This document shows positions 1-8,840 of a stretch of 12,751 nucleotides of DNA, piece by piece (the stretch's first letter is position 1; each line of letters begins with the position of its first letter). A program made the translations under genes and the position numbers. The notes under the pieces were generated by a model. It ran no database searches and was not told where the DNA came from. It saw only the letters and a list, made by a program, of their open reading frames with translations. Origin of the DNA: Irineochytrium annulatum (lineage: Eukaryota > Chytridiomycota > Chytridiomycetes > Chytridiales > Chytridiaceae). Location: contig JADGJL010000860.1 in assembly GCA_027600665.1 (NCBI GenBank), positions 1 to 12,751 of the forward strand, read 5' to 3'.

Positions 1-47
1 AGGATGATGAGCACGCGCACAACCCTGTAAAGAAGCAAGGGGCCGAA

Positions 48-1945
48 CTAACCCTCATCCATCCCGGCATCCAGCGCACTCTCGACTTGCCCCTCCCTCG
101 CATTCCCGGTGACCGCGACGATAGGCATAGGCGCCTCAATGCCATGCCGTGCCTCGAGCCGTCGGATCTCAATGGTGGCGCTCCGCCCGTCCATCAAAGG
201 CATCTCCAGGTCCATCAAGACAAGCTTGTAGGACGCGTACCCGTCCCGGAGGAGGTGGACGGCTCGCAGCCCGTCGACGGCGCTCTGGGTCCGGTGGCCC
301 ATCCTGTCGAGGTGCTTGAGGAGGATTTCGCGGTTGATCTCGTTGTCGTCGACGACGAGGATGCGGCGAGGGTCCGCGACGCTCGGTAGGATGGAGGTGG
401 ACTTTAGGAGCGGCGGGAGAGCGATGGTTGGAGGAGGTTTCGGGACGGGGTTGGAGCGGGAGGTGCAGTCGATCGTGACGGTGAATTTGCAGCCGTTGTT
501 CTTCTCGGTCTCAACGTCGATCGTCCCCTTCTAAAACGAACATGTTGGCATGCGCTATCATCAATCGAAAAGCCCGCGGTTACGCACCATCATGCCGACG
601 ATCTTCTTCGAGATAAACAGCCCGAGGCCGCTGCCGCCGTATTGAGAGTACGTCTTTACGTTGGAAATAAGTTATGATTGATTGGACGAAAAAAGAGAGC
701 AAGACAAAGCAGCTTACCTTAACGTTGGCTTGCCTAAAGACCGTGAACAGCCTCGCCTTCTCCTCGTCATCCATTCCACATCCCGTGTCTTTAACCTCAA
801 TGAAGAGTCTCCGCTTCGTCAACCCCTCCAAAGCCTCCTGCTCCCCGTCAACGTCCAGCAGGTCAAGAAACACATCAACCCTCCGCGGTCGTCCCTCCAC
901 GCCCTCCGTAAACTTGACAGCATTCGTGACGAGGTTCACGATCACCTGGGACAGGCGCGCCGGGTCGCCATAGTACGTATCCGTCGCGTGGTTCCGGTAC
1001 CGTTCGCCGACGACGACAGAAGACGCGATGCCCTTCCGTGAGAATTTGGCCCCGACGGTCGTCATGACCTCCTCGCACAAGGCCCGGGGGTCGAAGGCAT
1101 CCGCGTTGACTTTGATGATATTCAGGCCGATTTTGCTGAGGTTGATGACATCGTCCGTGATATTCTTCATGTGCTTCGCGCAAAGCGCAATGGCCGACGT
1201 CGTCTGGTGCGCCCTCGCGAACGCTTCATTGAAAGCGTCATCTAGCGGGATCCGTGCCTGCAGCCACCGCTTCAAGTCCTCCAGGGCCTCCACCGTAAAC
1301 TCATTGTTGTTCGTGATCCCGTTGAGCGGGTTCCTCATCTCGTGACACACCATGTCAATGAACGCTTCCTGCCGCCTCCGGAGCTCCTCGGCCTCGTCCG
1401 CCCGGCGCCGCTGCGCCGCCTCCTCGCGCTGCAAAGCCAGCAGCCGCTCCTCCTCTACCCGCCAGCACTCCGCCGCGTCCGACACATTGGTCGTCACGTC
1501 CATCCACTCGGGCTCGATCACACCGCCAGCAATCACCTGCAAAGCGACAATCGCGTTAAACTCGCATAACAACGAGCTTTCGTCGTAGAAGTAAAGAACA
1601 CACCCGCCCAAGAGCACGCCACCGCCGCCCCTCGAGCAAGAACGACCGCGCGCCCGCACTCGTGGCCTTCGCGCACGTCTTCATGGCCGTCGCCGGCCCC
1701 CACTCTATCGCCGCGCCGTTACCCACATCCGCCGTCATCCCGCCGCGTCCGCCGGCCTGCAGCCACGCGGCGGCCCCAGCCCTCTTCAGCCGCGCCCCGA
1801 GGTCCGCCATGGCGGTGTCCGCGGCCATCGCGTCCTCGGTGATGTCTCCCGTGGCGCCACAGAGAAGGTCAAGCAACTGCTCGCTCGCGCTCAGGACCTC
1901 GAGCGTGTCGCCGGACAAGACAACGAGGCAGCCGAGCGATTCCAT
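48..1945 (-). CDS. Hybrid histidine kinase (PAS-like, HisKA, HATPase_c, receiver), 3' end at or beyond left edge
   Basis: Sensor kinase of a two-component phosphorelay. It should autophosphorylate a His and pass the phosphate to its own receiver Asp, then to an HPt protein. Exons are 1945-1604, 1536-718, 653-588 and 530-53, with introns of 67, 64 and 57 bases; all joins keep phase. Residues about 1-114 look like a small PAS-like sensor (GCLVVLSGDTLEVLSASEQL). A charged helix follows, then the H-box FIDMVCHEMRNPLNGI with His about 179. The N-box LVTNAVKF has Asn about 319, G1 is DTGCGM about 364, and the G2 box YGGSGLGL is completed across the third exon. The receiver has the acidic pair in ILVVDDNEINREIL (about 470-471), phospho-acceptor Asp about 516 in LVLMDLEMP, and Thr about 550. 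The conserved C-terminal Lys is not reached: the frame meets TAG at 48-50 just after a GTTAGT donor at 52, so an intron probably crosses the left edge. No transmembrane segment is seen, so it is probably cytosolic. ATG 1945 follows an in-frame stop with no acceptor between. Confidence 0.9.
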
Positions 1946-2740
1946 GAGAGGAAGGAGGAATGGAGGTCAGGTTCGTTGAGGGTGTCGTTCGAACGATGGA
2001 CGGACTCAAATGGGCCAGAGCTGCAGTCAGGACTCGTCCAGACCAGGAGCCGCGACTCAGAACCCTTCTTTGCCTCGTTGATCTGAAACACATCCTAGGT
2101 TACCGCGAGACGAACACCTGGAAGTGGGTGCAGACGATCTTGTTATGTTATAAATTGCAAAAACATTTTTACGGCGGCCAACGACGAACAAACACCCGGA
2201 GGACTTCGCATATCCGCACGCCGGCCTGTAAGCAATGCTCTCAGATTCAACTGAAGGCCGTCAATCGGAAGCGAACAAGAACTCAACGATCGCAATCGGA
2301 CCCTGTTCATACTGTCGACTGCCGGACGTGATATACCACTCGTCCAGTGCCGGAATCAAAAACACCGCCAAACAGCCTCCTGCTCCAGAGCAGCTATCGC
2401 GAACGCACCATCACCCAATCGCGCAATATTCGGCCGCGACCGAGACCCGAAGCTCGTTGTACTCATCAACCCTCCCTCACAAGGATCTTTAAAAAAAGAC
2501 TGTCCCAACAACAACGACATTAGCTTCGGCTCTTCGTTATAATTGCATTAGCCATGGTGTTCGTTGGCCAGGGAGTAGCGACGAAGATGGCTTGTGGCAG
2601 CGAAAAAGCCAGACCCTCGCACAAGGACCTCTATCAGCAGGAACTGCCTCCCCCGCCGCCGACTCAGAAGCCGGCTCCGCTCCTGCCGATCGCCTGAACA
2701 AACTTGGGATCCATTCGAAGATCCCCCACGGAAGAGCTCG
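1946..2740. promoter_or_regulatory. Divergent intergenic region between the histidine kinase and the AAGAB homologue
   Basis: About 795 bases with no convincing gene; the reading frames here are short and lack coding character. On the minus strand an AT-rich TATA-like stretch near 2141-2155 lies about 200 bases upstream of the kinase ATG. On the plus strand TATAAT at 2538-2543 lies about 200 bases upstream of the AAGAB start. Both are guesses from position and composition. Confidence 0.4.
2554..2697 (+). other. Possible upstream ORF in the AAGAB leader
   Basis: A 47-codon frame starts with GCCATGG, a near-ideal eukaryotic start context, and ends at TGA 2695-2697. That is 43 bases before the AAGAB ATG at 2741, and in a different frame. 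A second in-frame ATG lies at 2587. The peptide has a proline run (PPPPPTQKPAPLLPIA) and no recognised domain. If the AAGAB transcript starts upstream of 2554, this ORF could depress AAGAB translation. If transcription starts later, it has no role. Real as sequence, inferred as a regulator. Confidence 0.35.
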
Positions 2741-3957
2741 ATGGAGAGGAATGCGGTCTTGATCCTCGGCCGCCCCGCACCCATTGTGCGAGATTTCATC
2801 GCAGGTGCGCTTTTTTACTCCCCTCGGGCCGCCCCCGGGGATTCCAACTGGACCCACGACCTGATCATGCTGCTGCAGAGCTGCTAAAGCGGACCTCGAA
2901 CCCCGTCGCGGATGCGGATGTGGAAAAGTTGCGTGAAGGTCCGGTGACTCTGCCCTGGCGGATCGAGAACAAGTACTACAGCGCGGATTTGCGGATATGG
3001 GGGGACGTGACGAACGGCGAGGAGGAGGAGGTGGAGGACGTGGAGAGCGGTGGTGGTGGCGGGTTGGAGTGGGATGCTCTGAAGGAGGCGGTGGACGCGT
3101 TCGTTTTTGTATATGACAAGGGCCAGGTGTGTGGTTTCTCGAATTTTATTTTTGGTTCCCTTTTGGTTGATGATCAGAACTGGAGAGCTGATTTTTTTTT
3201 TATTTTTTTTTTTTGCCAGCCCGAATCGTTCAAGGACGTGAAGCCGTGGGCCGCCTTTGTCGCGTCGGCGGAGCCCGGTGTCGTGTTGTGCGTCGCAGGC
3301 GGGAAGAAAGACGGGTCGACGGAGGAGCAGCTGGACGCGGCGTCGGAGTGGTGTGTGGAGCACGGGTTTGAGTTTGTGGATCTGGATGAGGAAGAAGAAG
3401 GTTGGTGTTTCTCTGGTGCATGGCAATTGGTATCGGGTTTTTTCTGACGCGTGTTGACCAAAGAATACGGATCGGTGGGGATGGGCCGAGTCATTGAGGC
3501 TTTATCGTCGAACATGTGGCCGGGGATGGTGAAGAAAACGGGGACGAAGGAGGTTAAGGGGGATGTGGGACAAACAAGTGACGCTGGCGATGTAAAGGGA
3601 AGCGGTGCAGCTAAAGAGGATGACGACGACATCCCGGAGGAGTTTCTTATTCGCGACGGAGGTGAGCAACGTGTTGTCTGAAGGCACTGCTGACGATGTA
3701 CGTGCAACCAGATCCGTTTGCCGAGAAGATCAGGGCGTTTCGAGGGTCCATCGGAACGGGTGACGAGGAGCTGGACTTTGATGACCTTGTTACACGGTTG
3801 GGCGATCTGCGAGGTAATTGGAACTTCTACCCTTTTTGTTCTTTTGTATTGAAATACTTTGATATTCTTCCGTGCAGCCCTTGCGCAGACTGTTGGAGGG
3901 GAAGAGCGGAGGAAGATGGCGGCGCAGGTTGCGCTTTCTCTTTTCAATTCAGATTAG
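2741..3957 (+). CDS. AAGAB/p34-like adaptor-complex assembly chaperone
   Basis: Predicted 290-residue homologue of alpha- and gamma-adaptin-binding protein p34. In animals this cytosolic factor stabilises adaptin subunits during assembly of clathrin adaptors AP-1 and AP-2. Exons are 2741-2804, 2879-3126, 3220-3400, 3464-3661, 3712-3813 and 3878-3957; introns are 74, 93, 63, 50 and 64 bases, all GT-AG and in phase. Family landmarks: an N-terminal hydrophobic strand (NAVLILGRPAP), then WRIENKYYSADL at about 48-59, matching the WTIDNKYYSADI motif of the human protein. Next come VVLCVAGGKKDG and EWCVEHGFEFVDLD at about 148-160, an acidic stretch, and GMGRVIEALSSNMWPGMVKK. The C-terminal helix region runs from DPFAEKIRAFRG to EERRKMAAQVALSLF. 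The start of the Rossmann-like domain has no GxxxxGK P-loop, as expected for this pseudo-GTPase family. The length is close to the human 315 residues. Acidic Gly-rich insert GEEEEVEDVESGGGGG lies near residue 67. Confidence 0.93.
3190..3214 (+). repeat. Long polypyrimidine tract in AAGAB intron 2
   Basis: Nearly pure T run broken by a single A, directly before the TTTTGCCAG acceptor at 3211-3219. It serves as an unusually long polypyrimidine tract and is a likely site of length variation and of sequencing error. Confidence 0.8.
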
Positions 3958-4341
3958 CACACCGGCTTGCTATTGTTTGCTGTTTGCTTTCCCAATGACG
4001 AGTTTTAAAGCCATAAAGCTTCTTCCGCTATTCCCTGTTATTTAAATCTGTTTGTATGTACGTCATTGATCATTTTGATCACAACAATAATTAAATAATC
4101 GCTCTATTTCTAATGGGCGATTTTACTGGTTACAAGAAAGCCAAGGAGCGAAGTCCTTACGCGCAGTCGTCATCCCCTCATTCACTATAGCTTGATGTAT
4201 GCGAAGCGTACGAATTATTAAGAAGGACGCGAATTGGAGAGCGAGATATGCTGGGGAATATAGAAACACAAATAAAATCAAACCGGCATGGAGGCACTCC
4301 CCTCCCAGCCCTTCTCCTGGGGTTCCAATCGCTCTGAAGTG
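3958..4341. other. Convergent 3' spacer
   Basis: AT-rich gap between the stop codons of the AAGAB homologue and the minus-strand orphan. It contains two TGATCA palindromes three bases apart near 4065-4081 and an AT-rich AATTAAATAA stretch near 4088-4097. AATAAA lies on the plus strand at 4271-4276. These would suit polyadenylation signals of the converging genes. No coding region is visible. Confidence 0.5.
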
Positions 4342-5558
4342 TCACCCAGCCTGATGGCGAGTCTTTTTCTTGGGACTTGTTGGCCCAGGTCGCGTCATCC
4401 CGTCCTGCTGGGCGGTCATATCCGGCCATAGCATCACAGGCATCATGTCTCCGAGCCTGCCATCGACCCCGAGCGGCGCCGAGGACACGGTCTCTCCGCG
4501 TCCCCAACCGCCCCGCGCCAGATCCGGGATCGCCTTGGCCCGAACACCCGCGACTCCAGTTGCCGGTTCCGCAAGGGGCGGCGGCAATTGTGGTGGCCGC
4601 AGCTGCTCCAGTTGCGATATCACGCGCGGATCCATTGGCGCCGTGCCAATCGCTCCAACGCATCCCGCGTTCGCACTCTGCGCTCTCCCAATGTTTGTTG
4701 CCGCATCATCCTGCCCCGCTTGGCCCGCACCCTTCTCCAGCACCAGTACGGGGCCGAACACGACGAACGGCGGCCCAACGACGCGCTCCAGCTCCCTCAT
4801 GCCTTCCATCAGATCCTGCGGCAAGACCGGCCGCTCCCTCTCGTCCATAAAACCGGACCTCCTCAGCCCCCGCATCACGCACTCGTCCAGCGCGTCCTTC
4901 GTGTCGAAGTCTAGTAGGTCCAGCACGTCGTTCACGCTTGTTAGCACGAACTCCATCACTAGCCCTGGGTGCGAGTGCCGGCTCTTGCCCTTGCGGATGG
5001 GCGGGTCGCAAGCGCGCTGGACAACCCAGCGCAGGATGCCATCCACGTCGTCGCCGTCTTTTCGATCAAAGAGGATAGATGTGTTAGAAAACTAAACCGT
5101 GGCTACATGAAGGATCAGCAATTACCATGGCTCAGGAACCCTGGCTTCCGCTTGCCGCCAATGGGCCGTGGCGCCGAGAGGGTGAACAACCGCGACAGCA
5201 GCGCCCACTTGGCCCGACGCATTCCCACAGCAGTTTGTTCCCGAGGCACCGCGACCACCGCTTCCCCGGCTCCAACCTCGTCCGCATTGTTGTTCTTCCC
5301 CCGCCGCTGATCCACGCCCCTGCTGCCTCCATTGCTCATACCGCTCTGCTTCCGCAACGGACTCGTCGTATTGGAGAGCCGATATCGAGGAGGGTTGTGC
5401 CACAGCGCGACCCGGATGACGTCCTCCAGCTCCCGCGCGAGCCGCGCCTTGTTCCAGGTGACCTGCTCGGCCAACGGTCTGGCGCATGCGGCCGTCCGAT
5501 TCGGCCTGTCGTAGTAAGGGACGAGCGCGGGACCGTAGTCATCCTGGATCGAGTTCAT
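4342..5558 (-). CDS. Two-exon gene of unknown function
   Basis: Unrecognised protein of about 382 residues. Exons are 5558-5126 and 5057-4342. The 68-base intron has donor GTAATT, branch-like CTAAC and an AAAAG acceptor, and joins in phase within FLSH|DGDDVDGILRW. The N-terminal third has a helical segment, TWNKARLARELEDVIRVALW. The middle has a basic/hydrophobic stretch, RRAKWALLSRLFTLS. After the splice comes the best-conserved-looking part, VMEFVLTSVNDVLDLLDFDT and then LDECVMRGLRRSGF, MEGMRELERVVGPPFVVFGP. The C-terminal 130 residues are Ala/Pro/Gly-rich and probably disordered, ending in a basic KKKTRHQ tail. No signal peptide, transmembrane segment or catalytic motif is seen. The frame stays open upstream of ATG 5558 for about 75 codons without another ATG, so a spliced 5' exon is possible. 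Plus-strand frames here are Ser/Pro- or Arg-rich shadows. Confidence 0.65.
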
Positions 5559-5678
5559 CGGGGGGCGATCTGTCTCCGGGGTGTTGGTGGACCCACGGGC
5601 CGGTGCAGGAGGAGACGGATGGCCGAAAGGCTGGGTTAAAGGGGGGTTGGGGGACTGGTTCAGGGTTAGATCTATGGA

Positions 5679-6333
5679 ATGCACCTTTTCGGGAATTTGG
5701 CACTGCCACGGACCTTTAGGGTCAACGACGGCGCCGGCGGTAACGACGTCGAGACCGCGTACTCGGGCGAGCTCCGGCCGTCGTCAGGCGGTGTTGGCGA
5801 CGTCGGGCTGTTCGTTGGGGTCGATGTCGAGCGTGAGCGTTCCTGGTTGGTCGAAAGCTGTGGGCTGAGGAGTCGCCGTCCTGTTGGTCTCTGCCGTTGT
5901 TCGAAGCCGAAAGGAGAGCTAAAAGAGCGCCCCAGCTCGCTCCTGCCGTCCTGAGTCGCAATGACAGGAGATTGTCGCTGCCCTTGAGCGGGAAAAACGG
6001 GGCCAGGGCCTCGGCGCGTAAATCCAAATTCCTGGGGCCGAGATCAACTGGTCGTCGGGTGAGGACCAATTCTCTCAACGACTGCACCACGCCGACCAGG
6101 GTCGTCCGTTCACGGCGCTGCGGGGAGTGGACGAGAGCCTCGCGGTTGGCGCCAAGAATCTCGCTGATGGGTTGTGGCTGCGATCGAAAAACTCCCGAAA
6201 AACAAGATTCCACATGTTTGGGACGTTCATCGAGGAAGTAAATTTGAGGATCAGGCGCACCGAGCCACGGAAGCTGGGGGACAACGCGATGGTCCCCGGC
6301 GAGGACGACTTCGCCAGGGAAGCGATGCCGTGA
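5679..6333 (+). CDS. Possible multi-exon orphan coding region (model uncertain)
   Basis: Several adjacent plus-strand frames look coding but cannot be joined with certainty. From ATG 5679 one frame reads MHLFGNLALPRTFRVNDGAG and stays open to 5954. A second frame, good from about 5845, reads LWAEESPSCWSLPLFEAERR through KFLGPRSTGRR to 6058. There a GTGAGG donor and an acceptor at 6099 give a 41-base intron, in phase. The next exon, 6100 onward, reads GRPFTALRGVDESLAVGAKN, then RFHMFGTFIEEVNLRIRR and VPGEDDFAREAMP, stopping at 6331-6333 unless spliced at a GTGAAG donor at 6330. How the first frame joins the second is unclear; one in-phase option is GTTGGC...GAAAG. The minus strand also has open frames with high GC at third positions, so even the strand is not certain. 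No domain recognised. Confidence 0.35.
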
Positions 6334-6463
6334 AGGTGTGGCCGTTTCCTGGAGGTAACGGCGAACCCCGTTGGAACCGCATTTTGGTTGGAATTCTGGT
6401 ATACCTCACATGGGCTCTGTCTAGCTAACGTGGCGTTGAGTTCTCCGCGCGCAACTGCAGTCA

Positions 6464-6807
6464 ATGGAAGCGGTAACGAGGCCGGACGATACTTTCGCCA
6501 CGCGTCGACACTCGGCTGTCGCTCAAGGCGTGAAGCTGGCCATATCGCCAACTTACAGGTACCGGACATACACGGTGGACGGGTTTGCAGAAACGTCGCT
6601 GCAAGGTTTCTTGATTATCTTCTCAAAACCATACCTCATTCCTTGTTTCCGACAGCGTACGAATCGGATTCCGAATGTACATGTTGAAATCTTCTCCAGG
6701 TAATTGCGGATTGCGTATACCTCATGATTACTTTAGTGAACGCATGAATTGAGCTTACCAGTTATGGGAAGTTGACGGCGCGCCATATAACGCTGCAAAT
6801 GGATTAG
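6464..6807 (+). CDS. Small orphan ORF or 3' exons of the preceding gene
   Basis: Starting at ATG 6464 the frame reads MEAVTRPDDTFATRRHSAVA, then GVKLAISPTYRYRTYTVDGF and LQGFLIIFSKPYLIPCFRQR. It meets a GTAATT donor at 6700. An acceptor at 6761 (CTTACCAG) restores phase and gives SYGKLTARHITLQMD and TAG at 6805-6807. That makes 93 residues if ATG 6464 is the start. It could instead be the end of the gene beginning at 5679, spliced into 6461 or nearby. The minus strand across 6560-6770 is also open and carries two very good donor-like sites, GTAAGT and GTAAGC, so the antisense reading cannot be excluded. No recognised domain. Confidence 0.35.
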
Positions 6808-6963
6808 AAGCATGGCCAGGTTCACAGTCGCCTGACTCTCTCTATTGAGTATTTTCGTCGATACAGATCACTGCAAAATTTATTGCGCTGGAAACGTGAG
6901 GTACGTGTACATAGATTTTGAAGCGTGTCATTCGTTTGCAGACATCGTCAGCACTCAGCATTA

Positions 6964-7404
6964 CTATTGAATAGTTCGCTTTGCGTGTGCCAACGAGATC
7001 GCCCGTCTTTGAATTTCCACTATGTCGGCTTTTGGATTGAACCCTTCACACAACCCTTGGCTAAAGATTCCTGGACCTGAGCGACTGGGTCTTTTTAACG
7101 AAGATTGCATCTTCCTTGTTTGTTCCATGTCGAGTTGATGAGGAGTGACTTTCGTTGCTAAAAATTGGGTACGATTGAATCGCTGTTCCATATGATTAAC
7201 ATGTTCAGCCATCGCAAACGTACTCACGACTGAAGATGTTGTTTGGAAACGTTCGCGTAGGAGAGCATGACGCGGTGGAAGATTGTTTGTTACGCCGGAA
7301 CTTGGACGTGTTGAGGATTTGCCTTCGCTTAAACGAAGTTTTCGATACAAATGATGGCGCAACTTCAATTGTCGATATTGTTTCGAGCTCTTGACAACGC
7401 ACCG
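6964..7404 (-). CDS. Basic orphan reading frame in AT-richer DNA
   Basis: Open for 146 codons between stops; the first ATG is at 7212, giving 82 residues (MAEHVNHMEQRFNRTQFLAT ... EIQRRAISLAHAKRTIQ). The product is basic and helical, with no recognised domain. The region is visibly richer in A and T than its neighbours. An alternative model uses the next frame, open upstream from about 7447. It has a strong GTGAGT donor at 7227 and a 45-base intron to 7183, continuing as PIQSYPIFSNESHSSSTRHG to a stop. On the minus strand AATAAA lies about 80-90 bases after the stop, near 6877-6882, and a TATA-rich stretch lies upstream near 7490-7500. Both fit a small minus-strand gene. Which frame is real is undecided; it could also be an old insertion remnant. 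Confidence 0.35.
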   Translation of the reverse strand, partial: RCVVKSSKQYRQLKLRHHLYRKLRLSEGKSSTRPSSGVTNNLPPRHALLRERFQTTSSVVSTFAMAEHVNHMEQRFNRTQFLATKVTPHQLDMEQTRKMQSSLKRPSRSGPGIFSQGLCEGFNPKADIVEIQRRAISLAHAKRTIQ

Positions 7405-7423
7405 TTAGCGGGATGCCAGGAAG

Positions 7424-7569
7424 ACGCGTGTTGGAATGCCAAATAAATCACGCTGATCTTATATTGGGATGAAGGGTGGTGGTGTCGTAGTATATTAATA
7501 CTGCCGCGTCAACGCGTATGCCAATCCCACGACGCGACGACCACCCACGGTTCGACTCCAGGAACGCGT
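7424..7569. promoter_or_regulatory. Cluster of three ACGCGT (MCB-like) sites upstream of the UBE2H homologue
   Basis: ACGCGT occurs at 7424-7429, 7512-7517 and 7564-7569, within 266 bases upstream of the E2 start codon. In yeasts this hexamer is the MluI cell-cycle box bound by MBF. The palindrome turns up elsewhere in this GC-rich window too, so only the clustering is notable. The same gap may hold the promoter of the divergent minus-strand frame. Confidence 0.35.
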
Positions 7570-7689
7570 CCATTGCCAGCTCCGTCACCCAGCTCCTTCA
7601 TCGGGCCTCGCCCCCCTCCGATAATCCCCGCTTCGCTTCGAATTCACCCCGAATTTCATCATCAGATTTTTGAACAGACAATCACAACG

Positions 7690-8840
7690 ATGAGCGCCAG
7701 CGGGAGGTGAGCACTCCCCTCATGCCCCCCGGCCGGCGCCCGTCGCCCGGAAAGCCTTCCCTTCCCACTGTCCGATTACTGATTTTCTTGACAACAGTCT
7801 TAAACGGCGGATCGAGGTCGACATGATGAAGCTGTGAGTAATGGTGCCTTCCAATCCCGCACCCTCACTGAAAGATCTGACCCAACCTTCGCCCGATACA
7901 GCCTCATGAGCGACTACGAGGTCAACCTTGTGAACGACAGCATGCAGGGTGAGTTGTTGTCGGTGACCGGCGGTGGCGGGCGGGGCGGTTGGCGTGGGTG
8001 GGGGGGTTGGTGGCACGTCCATCATGTCGGGATCGCCTTTCTCTTTCCCCGTGATACCAGGACATGTTGCTAATCTTGTTTGTCCTTCCATCCGATCCGT
8101 TCATTGCAGAGTTCTTCGTTCGGTTCGTCGGGCCCGAGGACACGCCGTTTAGTGGGGGGATGTGGAAGGTTCACGTAGAGCTGCCCGATCAGTACCCGTA
8201 CAAGAGCCCCTCGATTGGGTTTATGAACAAGATCTTCCATCCGAATATTGACGAGCTGTGAGTGTTCTTATATTGGATATCATCGTGAGCTGTGTCACAT
8301 TGACCGATCATTAACACCGATCATCTTCGCATCTAGGAGCGGCTCCGTCTGCTTGGACGTCATCAACCAGACCTGGAGTCCGATGTATGGTGAGTCCAGC
8401 CAATGGACTTCGTAGATTTTCTCAATCGCGATATTTTTCAGACATGATCAATATCTTTGAGGTCTTCCTTCCCCAGCTCTTGAGGTACCCTAATCCTACG
8501 GATCCTCTTAACGGCGAGGCGGCCGCCCTCCTCATGCGGGAGCCGACCTTGTACGAGGCGAAAGTGAAAGGTGTGTATTGCGTACTCCCGTCGGCGGGAT
8601 CGATCTCTCGTTCGATGTGGGAGTTGATGGGATTGCGCTTGTTACTTTGTGGACAAGACGAACGCGCGAAGTCACCGGGCTCGATGCATTGCTGACGTGT
8701 TATTCCTTGCAGAATATGTCACAAAATACGCCACGAAGGAAGTTCTTGAGTCCAAGGAGGGCGAGGAGTCTGAGGGGGACGACGACATGAGCTCGGTCGG
8801 CGACTTCTCTGACGACGGCGCCGCCGATCTTGAGCTTTAG
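7690..8840 (+). CDS. UBC8: Ubiquitin-conjugating enzyme E2, UBE2H/Ubc8 family
   Basis: E2 enzyme of 185 residues. It takes ubiquitin from E1 as a thioester on a Cys and passes it on with an E3. In yeast and animals this family is the dedicated E2 of the GID/CTLH ligase. Exons are 7690-7706, 7798-7833, 7902-7948, 8110-8257, 8337-8389, 8442-8570 and 8713-8840; all introns are GT-AG and in phase. The catalytic Cys is about residue 88 in [13 protein letters not shown], preceded by the FHPN motif at 76-79. Near-identical family blocks include [20 protein letters not shown] and [20 protein letters not shown]. The acidic Ser/Asp tail [17 protein letters not shown] matches the end of human UBE2H (183 residues). 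The first two exons are tiny (17 and 36 bases). The distinctive tail rules out most other E2 families. Confidence 0.97.

Noticed and set aside
1869..2093. Minus-strand frames upstream of the histidine kinase as extra N-terminal exons
   Set aside because: One starts at GTG, both are out of frame with the kinase, and no AG acceptor lies between the in-frame stop and ATG 1945.
4370..5095. Long plus-strand ORF (241 codons)
   Set aside because: Ser/Pro-rich shadow of the minus-strand gene, which has a phase-matched intron and better protein character.
5127..5639. Plus-strand ORF of 170 codons
   Set aside because: Pro/Arg-rich shadow of exon 1 of the minus-strand gene; no supporting splice signals.
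5722..6569. Minus-strand frames read as a gene continuing into the 5558-4342 gene
   Set aside because: Joining them needs several frame changes without usable GT-AG introns, and an in-frame TGA intervenes. Kept only as an alternative in the findings.
6560..7440. Transposon remnant
   Set aside because: The lower GC invites the idea, but I see no terminal repeats, target duplication, integrase, transposase or reverse-transcriptase motifs.
7544..7562. tRNA T-loop/B-box-like GGTTCGACTCC
   Set aside because: The flanking five bases do not form a T stem, and no acceptor stem or A box is found at the right distance.
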